Source: Methylobacterium organophilum (GTDB taxonomy: Bacteria; Pseudomonadota; Alphaproteobacteria; Rhizobiales; Beijerinckiaceae). From it: a DNA stretch of 64,000 nt. A program made the translations under genes and the position numbers. Location of the stretch: NCBI RefSeq assembly GCF_022179465.1, contig NZ_BPQV01000010.1, forward strand, positions 62,001-126,000, in the 5' to 3' direction. The notes under the pieces were generated by a model that saw only the letters and a program-made list of their open reading frames with translations, ran no database searches and was not told the DNA's origin. Within the stretch, counting starts at the first letter, position 1. Every line of letters begins with the position of its first letter. Below, piece by piece: positions 25,186-31,745 of this stretch.

Positions 25186-26378
25186 CAATGCACGCCGCCG
25201 AGCCAGTCGAGCAGCATCGCCTGCTGCTTGCCGAAATCATGCTCCGGCCCGTGCCCGTTCCGGACCATGGGCGCCTTGAAGAAGCTCGAGAGCTGCTCCT
25301 GCACGCCGCCCTCGCCCCGGGCCTTGGCGAGATCGAGGACGCGGGCGATCTCGATGACGAGGGGCGCGGCCAGAATGGAGTCCTTGCAGAGGAAGTTCAC
25401 CTTGATCTGCATGCGCTGGCCCAGGAAGCCGGTGACGTCGATGTTGTCCCAGGCTTCCTTGTCGTCGCCGCGGGGGCGGTAATAGTGGATGTGCACGAGG
25501 TGGTCCTCGACCGGGTAGCCGAGGATCGAATCGAGCACGCTGCCCTTGGTGTTGATCTTCGATTGCAGCGAGGACGGGTCGTTGAGGGCGAGCCCGTCGC
25601 GGTTGCCGAGGATGTTGGTCGAGAACCAGCCGTCGACATGCAGCGCCCGGGCCTTCAGGGCCGGGGCGAGCACGGTCTTCATCATGGTCTGGCCGGTCTT
25701 GCCGTCCTTGCCGGCGACGGGGACGTTCATCTGCCGGGCGAGATCGAGCAGGGCGGGCACGTCGGCGGCGACGCTTGGGGTGAAATTCGCGTAGGGCACG
25801 CCGCTCTTGATGGCGGCATAGGCGTAGAGCATCGCCGGGCTGATCGACTCGTCGCTCGTGTCGAGCCCCTTCTCGAAGGCATCGACCGAGTTCAGCACGG
25901 GGGCCGAGAGGTCGGGCCAGCGCTCGGTCGAGGCGAGGTTGACCATCACCACCTCGTCGAGATTGCTCTCCGCCTGGAAGCGGCGCAGGTCGTTGGCGAT
26001 GATCGAGACCGTCTCGCGATGGTCCTTGGCGACGATGCGGTTGGCGCCGTCGATGTTCTTGCAGAACTGGGCGCTGCCGACGGCAGGCCAGGGGGTGATG
26101 CCCTTGAGCACCTGGGCGCCGTTCTCGATGTCCTGCTTCGTCAGAACACCGTGGCCGGCCGCGGCGGCGGCGAGATCGTCCCCGTTGAGGTCCCAGCCGC
26201 CGAAGCTGAGGTCCTTGTAATCCGCGAGTCCCTGGACTGAGAGCGCGGCGAGCGGCAGGCCGTCGAGCCGGTTGGAGCCGGACTTGATCATCTCGATGCC
26301 GGCGATGGCGGTGGTGGCGACAGCCCCCCCCATGCCGACGAAGGCGACGCCGACGCGGCGACCGGTCTGCTTGCTCAT
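25185..26378 (-). CDS. ino1: myo-Inositol-1-phosphate synthase
   Basis: A 397-residue NAD-dependent enzyme converting glucose 6-phosphate to inositol 1-phosphate. The NAD site is VAFVGMGGAVATT (about 10-22). The catalytic region has VAGKDGKTGQTMMKTVLAP with the active-site lysines and NILGNRDGLALNDPSSLQSKINTK in separate blocks, as in other members. It is longer than actinobacterial Ino1 and shorter than the eukaryotic enzyme. It is the first gene of the nine-gene operon and the committed step points to an inositol-derived product. In Proteobacteria, where inositol lipids are uncommon, such a gene usually serves a dedicated pathway. Confidence 0.93.
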   Translation of the reverse strand: MSKQTGRRVGVAFVGMGGAVATTAIAGIEMIKSGSNRLDGLPLAALSVQGLADYKDLSFGGWDLNGDDLAAAAAGHGVLTKQDIENGAQVLKGITPWPAVGSAQFCKNIDGANRIVAKDHRETVSIIANDLRRFQAESNLDEVVMVNLASTERWPDLSAPVLNSVDAFEKGLDTSDESISPAMLYAYAAIKSGVPYANFTPSVAADVPALLDLARQMNVPVAGKDGKTGQTMMKTVLAPALKARALHVDGWFSTNILGNRDGLALNDPSSLQSKINTKGSVLDSILGYPVEDHLVHIHYYRPRGDDKEAWDNIDVTGFLGQRMQIKVNFLCKDSILAAPLVIEIARVLDLAKARGEGGVQEQLSSFFKAPMVRNGHGPEHDFGKQQAMLLDWLGGVH

Positions 26379-26600
26379 CGGAACTGGACTTTCTGCTGTG
26401 GCTGGGACGCGCGGTACGGGTCGTTTCGGAGCCTGCCCAAGCGTCGAAGACCGGTTCCCGTTGCGGAACCGTGCCGGTGCTGCGCCCGCCGCGGCGCCCG
26501 TCCTCCGCGGCCCTAGACAACTGTGGCCGAGATGGAGCGTTCCAAGGCGGCCCCTGCCACTTTTGGTTGGACAAAACCGCGCGCCGCGCCGCAAAAAACC

Positions 26601-26615
26601 TTAAAATATCGTTAA
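26601..26615 (+). promoter_or_regulatory. CtrA-type box 1 (TTAA-N7-TTAA)
   Basis: TTAA at 26601-26604 and TTAA at 26612-26615 with exactly seven bases between, matching the alphaproteobacterial CtrA response-regulator site except that the final C is an A. A second, full-consensus box follows ten bases later, which makes chance less likely. Confidence 0.6.
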
Positions 26616-26624
26616 AACAATGGG

Positions 26625-26640
26625 TTAACCAGGGCTTAAC
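26625..26640 (+). promoter_or_regulatory. CtrA-type box 2 (TTAA-N7-TTAAC)
   Basis: TTAA at 26625-26628, seven bases, then TTAAC at 26636-26640: a perfect match to the CtrA consensus, 120 bases upstream of the transglycosylase ATG. It suggests cell-cycle control of that wall enzyme, though the inositol operon on the other side could also be affected. Confidence 0.7.
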
Positions 26641-26760
26641 CGCGCCGCGATTGGATCACGGGGTGGTCCCATTGTGGTCACACCGGGCGGCGAGACCTCC
26701 GCCCGCTCAAAAACACGCTGCACCACAACAAACGGGCGGCGCGCGACAAAAGGAAGACTG

Positions 26761-27918
26761 ATGGGGGTTCATCCGGAGCCGGCGCGCCGCGCCGACGACG
26801 TGAGCCGACTCGTGTCCGGCGGGTCGCTGGTTCGAAACAACACCGCGGGCGCGACGCCGCGGCACGACGCTTCCGCCGCGAAGCGCTCTCCGTCCTCGGT
26901 GCGCCGGACGCGCCGGATCCTCGCCTCCCTGGCCCTCGGGCTCTCCATCGGTGGCGCCCTGCCGCAGGGCGCCCTCGCCCCGGCCGCGTCCGCCCATGAC
27001 GGTGGCGACGCGATCGTCCGGGCCGCCGCCGAGACGCATGCGGTGCTGCGGCCGGAGGGTGCCCCCGCGGATTGGGGCGGCGTGCCGCTGCTCGACCAGG
27101 AGCCTGCGACCCTGTCGATCATCGAGAGCGACCTCGCCGGGCTCACCCAGAAGAACGTCGACGAGGACGCGCTGCGCTTCGGCGACATGAGCGTGTCGCG
27201 CGGTCTCGTGGAGACGATTCTGCGGGCCGCCGCCGATACCGGGGTTGACCCGGTCTACATGATGGCGCTCGCCGACAAGGAATCGAGTTTCGACACGGAT
27301 GTGAAGTCCTCCGCCTCCTCGGCCCAGGGGCTGTTCCAGTTCGTGACGGGGACCTGGCTTGAGCTGGTCCGCAGCTACGGCGCCAAGTACGGCCTGGCCG
27401 CCGAGGCCGCGGCGGTGAAGGGCCAGGGCGGCGGCATCACCATCGCCGACCCGGCCCTGCGCAAGCACGTGCTCGACCTGCGCAACGATCCCTACGTCTC
27501 CGGCCTGATGGCGGGCGAGCTGATCAAGCGCGACCGCGCGCGGATCGAGGCCCGGATCGGCCGCGAACTCAAGACCACGGAGCTCTACCTCGCGCATTTC
27601 CTCGGCACGGCCAGCGCGGGCAAGTTCCTGTCGCTGTCGGCGGAGGATCCGGAGAAGGTCGCCAAGCAGGTCTTCGGCCGGGCGGCGCGGGCGAACCGCA
27701 GCATCTTCACGGAGAAGGACGGCAAGAAGCGTCGGGCCCTCACCGTGGCCGAGGTGCATGAGCGGCTGGATGCGATGATCGACCGGCGCATGAGCCAGTA
27801 CGAGGGCATCACGGCCCTCGCCAGCCAGACCCAGGACGGGCGCGCCGCCGACGCCCCGGTGCTCGACGCCCGCCTGCGCAGCGGCGAGGTCCCCACCGCG
27901 ATCCCGACGGTTCAGTGA
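26761..27918 (+). CDS. Membrane-anchored lytic transglycosylase (SLT domain)
   Basis: A 385-residue protein: a basic, disordered N-terminus, one hydrophobic segment (about 53-69, ILASLALGLSIGGALPQG), then an SLT-type transglycosylase domain with catalytic E174 in ALADKESSFD followed by SSASSAQGLFQF. Such enzymes cut the glycan strands of peptidoglycan in the periplasm. The ATG at 26761 follows GGAAG; upstream codons are non-coding in look. The helix could be a cleaved signal or an anchor. Two CtrA-type boxes lie upstream, suggesting expression tied to cell division or polar growth. Confidence 0.85.
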   Translation: MGVHPEPARRADDVSRLVSGGSLVRNNTAGATPRHDASAAKRSPSSVRRTRRILASLALGLSIGGALPQGALAPAASAHDGGDAIVRAAAETHAVLRPEGAPADWGGVPLLDQEPATLSIIESDLAGLTQKNVDEDALRFGDMSVSRGLVETILRAAADTGVDPVYMMALADKESSFDTDVKSSASSAQGLFQFVTGTWLELVRSYGAKYGLAAEAAAVKGQGGGITIADPALRKHVLDLRNDPYVSGLMAGELIKRDRARIEARIGRELKTTELYLAHFLGTASAGKFLSLSAEDPEKVAKQVFGRAARANRSIFTEKDGKKRRALTVAEVHERLDAMIDRRMSQYEGITALASQTQDGRAADAPVLDARLRSGEVPTAIPTVQ

Positions 27919-29555
27919 CCGGCGGGGGCCGCGCCCCCGCCCCGCTTCACGCTCTTGAGGATCAGCGCCAGCGGCACCGCCGAGAAGGCGACGAGGGCGA
28001 GCACCTTGAACACGTCGATATAGGCCCAGTAGGCCACCTGGGTCTGGAGCTGCTGGCCGATCCAGGCGACGGCCTGGTTCTGCGCATCCGGCCCGGCATA
28101 GCCCTGCTGCGAGAAGTAGCGTGTCGCCTGGGCCAGGGTCTCCCGATAGGCGGGCTCCACCGGCGAGATGTGCTCGACGAGCCGGGTCTGGTGGAATTGC
28201 TGCCGGTAGGCCAGCATGTTCTGGGCGAGCGACACGCCCATCGATCCGCCGACGTTGCGCGCCACGTTGATGAGCGCCGAGGCCTGATCCGTCTGCGACT
28301 TGTCGATGCCTTCGTAGGAGGCCGAGGTGATCGAGAGGAAGATTATCGGCAGGCCCATGCCGATATAGACCCGCGACCAGACGAAATAGGAAAAGCTCGA
28401 ATCCGGGTTGAGCCGCGTCAGGTCGAGCATGCCGGCGCCGACGATGGCCGCGCCGAGGGCGATCAGCCATTTCGGCTGCACGTGACCCGAGAGACGCCCG
28501 ACCAGGAACATCATCACCACGGTGACCACGCCGCCGGGGCCGAGGACCTCGCCGGAGAGCGTGGCGGTGTAGCCGTAATAGTCCTGCGTGAGCTGGGGCA
28601 GGAACTGCGTGGTCGCGATCAGGATCGCGCCCGTGAACAGCATCACCACGAAGCAGGAGCCGAACTGGCGCCTGCCGAGCAGGCTCAGGTCCACGACCGG
28701 ATTGCGGTGCCGGAGCAGCCAGGGGATCATCGCCACGAAGGCGAGGACCATCAGGCAGGCGAAGGTGACGATCAGGTTCGAGCCGAGCCAATCCTTGCGC
28801 TGACCCTCGTCGAGGACGACCTCGAGCGAGCCGAGGAAGGTGGCCACCAGCAGGAAGCCGACGATGTCGAAACGCACGCCCGACTTCCGCAGGCGCTTGC
28901 GCTCGGCCACCGCCTGGGGCGGGTCCTCGATCAGGATGTACATCAGCGTCAGGGCGAACAGGCCGACCGGCCCGTTGATCAGGAAGCACCAGTGCCAGGA
29001 GGCGTTGTCGGAGAGCCAGCCACCGAGCGTCGGGCCGATCGCCGGCGCCACGACGATGGCGACGCCGTAGAGGGCGAAGGCTTGGCCGCGCTTCTCCGGG
29101 GGAAAGGAATCCGCGAGGATCGACTGGGCGAGCGGCGCCATGCCCCCGCCGCCGAGCCCCTGCAGTACCCGGAAGAACAGCAGGGATTCGAGGCTCCAGG
29201 CGAAGCCGCACAGGATCGAGGAGAGCGTGAACAGGGCCACGCTCCACATGAAGAAGGCTTTTCGGCCATAGCGCTTGGCGAGGAAGCTCGAGGCGACGAG
29301 GGTGACGGCATTGGCCACGAGGTAGCTCGTCACCACCCAGGCCGCTTCGTCGGGTCCGACCGCGAGGCCGCCGGAGATGTAGCGCAGGGCCACGTTGGCA
29401 ATGGTGGTGTCGAGCACCTCCATGAAGGTGGCGAGCGCCACCACGAGGGCGATCACCCAGGGATTGCGCTCGCCCGCTGCCGTGGCGGTCTTGCCGCCGG
29501 AAGCCTTTCCGGTGGACCTGCTCCCCTCCCCGGCCGTCGCCGCCCCGGTGCTCAC
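27912..29555 (-). CDS. emrB: DHA2 family multidrug MFS transporter (EmrB/QacA type)
   Basis: A 547-residue, 14-helix drug:proton antiporter. Motif A-like FLAKRYGRKAFF and motif C GVAIVVAPAIGPTLGGWLSD are visible, as is the first-helix motif FMEVLDTTIANVALRYI with its conserved acidic residue. With the upstream membrane-fusion protein it forms an EmrAB-type tripartite pump; an outer-membrane TolC-like partner is not in the window. The start is a GTG at 29555 whose GTGA overlaps the emrA stop. The 3' end overlaps the convergent transglycosylase gene by seven bases. Substrates are not predictable. Confidence 0.92.
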   Translation of the reverse strand: MSTGAATAGEGSRSTGKASGGKTATAAGERNPWVIALVVALATFMEVLDTTIANVALRYISGGLAVGPDEAAWVVTSYLVANAVTLVASSFLAKRYGRKAFFMWSVALFTLSSILCGFAWSLESLLFFRVLQGLGGGGMAPLAQSILADSFPPEKRGQAFALYGVAIVVAPAIGPTLGGWLSDNASWHWCFLINGPVGLFALTLMYILIEDPPQAVAERKRLRKSGVRFDIVGFLLVATFLGSLEVVLDEGQRKDWLGSNLIVTFACLMVLAFVAMIPWLLRHRNPVVDLSLLGRRQFGSCFVVMLFTGAILIATTQFLPQLTQDYYGYTATLSGEVLGPGGVVTVVMMFLVGRLSGHVQPKWLIALGAAIVGAGMLDLTRLNPDSSFSYFVWSRVYIGMGLPIIFLSITSASYEGIDKSQTDQASALINVARNVGGSMGVSLAQNMLAYRQQFHQTRLVEHISPVEPAYRETLAQATRYFSQQGYAGPDAQNQAVAWIGQQLQTQVAYWAYIDVFKVLALVAFSAVPLALILKSVKRGGGAAPAGH

Positions 29556-30757
29556 CGGACCCGCACCGTCGGGACGATCGACATGCCCGGGCCGATCGAG
29601 ACGTCCTTCGGCCAATCGTCGACCACGATCTTCACGGGGATGCGCTGCGTCACCTTCACGTAGTTGCCGGTGGCGTTCTGGGCCGGCAGCAGGCTGAAGG
29701 CGGTGCCCGATCCCGGTTGCACGCTGTCGACGCGGCCGTGGATCTTGCGATCCGGATAGGCGTCGATCTCGACATCGACGCTCTGGCCCGGCCGCATGTC
29801 GGTGATCTGTGTTTCCTTGTAGTTGGCGGTCACCCAGATGTCGTCGGGCACGAACATCGACAGGCTCTGGCCGGCCTGGGCGTATTCGCCCCGGGCGCCG
29901 GTGAGGCGCACGACGCGACCGGCCTGGGCGGCGGTGACCGTCGTGTAGCCGAGATTGAGCCGGGCCTGGTCGCGCTGGGCCTTCGCTTGGCCGAGTTGCG
30001 CCTCGGCGCTTGCCCGCTGCGCCTTCAGCGAGCCGATCTGCTTCTCGGCCGCCACCACGCCGGCCTGGGCGCGGGTGAGGTTCGCCTGCTGCTGCTGCAG
30101 GTTCGAGGTCGAGGATTGCGATTGCTGGATGGTGCCCGCGCCCTTCTGGGCGAGCGTCCGGTACCGGTCGGCGTCCTCCTCGGCGAATTTGAGGGCGGCC
30201 TTGGCCTGTTCGACCTGGGCCTCGGCCACCACGACCTGCGCCTTCTGCGCCTCGATCTGCGCGTCGATGTTGCTGATCGAGGCCTCGGCCGCCTGGACCT
30301 GGGCCTGCGCCTGATCGAGGGCGATCTGGTAGTCTCGCTGGTCGATCTGAAAGAGGACCGTGCCCGCCTCGACATGCTGGTTGTCGGTGACCGGCACGTC
30401 GACGACGTAGCCGCCGACCTTCGGCGCTAGTGCGAATTGGCGCGAATCGACGAAGGCGTCGTCCGTCGTCTCGTAGGGATGGACGTAGAGGCTCCAGTAG
30501 AAGAAACCGGCGACCCCGAGGGCGACGAGGGCGAGGGCCCCGAAGGCGAACCAGAACGGATGCCGCCGGAGCAAGCCCGGCCGCTTTTCGTCCTCCCTGG
30601 GCGAGGCGGATTCCGCCTGATCCTCGTCATTCTCGGCGGGAGAGGGCCTGTCCGCGCGATCCTCGCGCAGGGCATGGGCCTGCTTTCGGGAATGTCCAGC
30701 GGAGTGCTCGTCTCCGGTGGGCGCGCGCTCCCCCGCACGCTGCTGATCGTCCAGCAT
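29552..30757 (-). CDS. emrA: HlyD/EmrA family membrane-fusion protein
   Basis: A 401-residue periplasmic adaptor. It has a charged cytoplasmic N-terminus of about 75 residues, one membrane helix (FWFAFGALALVALGVAGFFYWSLYV), then the biotinyl-lipoyl half FALAPKVGGYVVDVPVTDNQHVEAG, a long alanine- and glutamine-rich coiled coil and the beta-barrel part ending in SIVPTVRVR. It links the EmrB pump to an outer-membrane channel. The ATG at 30757 is chosen because it precedes the acidic N-terminus; the frame is open further upstream without support. Its stop overlaps the start of emrB. Confidence 0.92.
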   Translation of the reverse strand: MLDDQQRAGERAPTGDEHSAGHSRKQAHALREDRADRPSPAENDEDQAESASPREDEKRPGLLRRHPFWFAFGALALVALGVAGFFYWSLYVHPYETTDDAFVDSRQFALAPKVGGYVVDVPVTDNQHVEAGTVLFQIDQRDYQIALDQAQAQVQAAEASISNIDAQIEAQKAQVVVAEAQVEQAKAALKFAEEDADRYRTLAQKGAGTIQQSQSSTSNLQQQQANLTRAQAGVVAAEKQIGSLKAQRASAEAQLGQAKAQRDQARLNLGYTTVTAAQAGRVVRLTGARGEYAQAGQSLSMFVPDDIWVTANYKETQITDMRPGQSVDVEIDAYPDRKIHGRVDSVQPGSGTAFSLLPAQNATGNYVKVTQRIPVKIVVDDWPKDVSIGPGMSIVPTVRVR

Positions 30758-30884
30758 CGTTCGTCCGATCCGATAGGAGCGCAGGTTCGACAGAGGGCCG
30801 CCCGCGCGCGGCGCCCACCTCGCGGGATTAAAAGGTTTCGCGGGCCGTGGTTCCGTCGCGCGCATCGAAGCCTGGGGATCGGGC

Positions 30885-30909
30885 GGAACGGCCCGCAGCG
30901 CGGCACGTT
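30885..30909 (+). promoter_or_regulatory. EcfG-type general stress promoter upstream of hdeD-like gene
   Basis: GGAAC at 30885-30889, sixteen bases, then CGTT at 30906-30909 match the alphaproteobacterial EcfG sigma-factor promoter (GGAAC-N16/17-cGTT). A start near 30916 would leave a leader of about 47 bases before the ATG at 30963. The downstream product, an acid-resistance-type protein, fits a general stress regulon. Confidence 0.75.
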
Positions 30910-30962
30910 TGGCTCTTGCGGAAGCCTGGCCGCCGGCTCCGCAGGAGCGAGGCAGGTTCGCC

Positions 30963-31604
30963 ATGAGCACAGGCACCCATCCCAGTAATCTCCCGCCGGG
31001 CTCGGCCAGTGGCGTCCCCCTCGTCGGGGCGGCGCGCCTCGACGCCATGAGCGCCGTGCTCGCGCGCAACTGGTGGCTGGTGGCCCTGCGTGGGCTGCTC
31101 GCCATCCTGTTCGGCGTCATCGCCTTCGTCGCGCCCGGCGCCTTCGTGCTGTCGCTGGTGCTGTTCTTCGCGGCCTACATGCTGGTGGACGGCGTCTTCG
31201 CCATCGGCTCGGCGATCCGCGCGGCCGAGAAGAGCCAGCGCTGGGGCTTCCTGCTCGTCGAAGGGCTCCTCGACATCGCCGTCGGCATCGCCGCCTTCCT
31301 GGTTCCGGCCGCGGCGGTCTGGGCCTTCGTCCTGCTCGTCGCCGCCTGGGCTCTGGTGACCGGCGGTCTGATGATCGCCGCCGCCTTCAGCCTGCACACG
31401 CATTACGGCCGCTGGTGGCTGGTGCTGGGTGGCGCGATCTCGGTGCTGTTCGGCCTCGCCCTGATGATCAACCCGGGCATGTCCGCGCTGGTGCTGACCT
31501 GGTGGCTGGGCGGCTACGCCATCGCCTTCGGGATCCTGCTGCTGATCCTCGGGATCTCGCTGCGGGGGCGGTATGTGGCGGCCGCGTCGGGAGTGACTCG
31601 ATAG
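30963..31604 (+). CDS. HdeD family membrane protein
   Basis: A 213-residue protein with six predicted membrane helices arranged as three repeats of two, typical of the HdeD/DUF308 family (WWLVALRGLLAILFGVIAFVAP is the first). In enterobacteria HdeD contributes to acid resistance at high cell density; the mechanism is not known. The ATG at 30963 lies after a purine-rich GAGGCAGG stretch. An EcfG-type promoter upstream suggests induction by general stress. It is transcribed away from the EmrAB operon. Confidence 0.85.
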   Translation: MSTGTHPSNLPPGSASGVPLVGAARLDAMSAVLARNWWLVALRGLLAILFGVIAFVAPGAFVLSLVLFFAAYMLVDGVFAIGSAIRAAEKSQRWGFLLVEGLLDIAVGIAAFLVPAAAVWAFVLLVAAWALVTGGLMIAAAFSLHTHYGRWWLVLGGAISVLFGLALMINPGMSALVLTWWLGGYAIAFGILLLILGISLRGRYVAAASGVTR

Positions 31605-31745
31605 CCCTCGCCCGCCTGTGTCCCCGAGGCCACCGCCGCGGTGGCCGGCGCCCTCCATCGCCACGGCGCATAGCGCGGCCCACGCGGTCCGGGCTAATCT
31701 TGCAACCCTGGATGCCCGATTTCCGGGCGTGAGGGCGAGGTTCGA

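Larger units (their letters stand above)
26379..26760. promoter_or_regulatory. Divergent control region of the inositol operon and a lytic transglycosylase
   Basis: This 382-bp gap lies between two divergent genes. The half near the transglycosylase (26590-26645) is AT-rich and holds two TTAA-N7-TTAA boxes listed separately. A GGAAG ribosome-binding site precedes the ATG at 26761. The half near the inositol operon is GC-rich and no hexamers were assigned there. Confidence 0.55.

Noticed and set aside
17463-26378. A complete mycothiol pathway
   Set aside because: Only the first three enzyme types are present; no MshC cysteine ligase or MshD acetyltransferase is in the window.
26707-29247. An 846-codon minus-strand reading frame spanning the transglycosylase and EmrB genes
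   Set aside because: It lies antisense to the SLT gene and in another frame of emrB; no recognisable domain.
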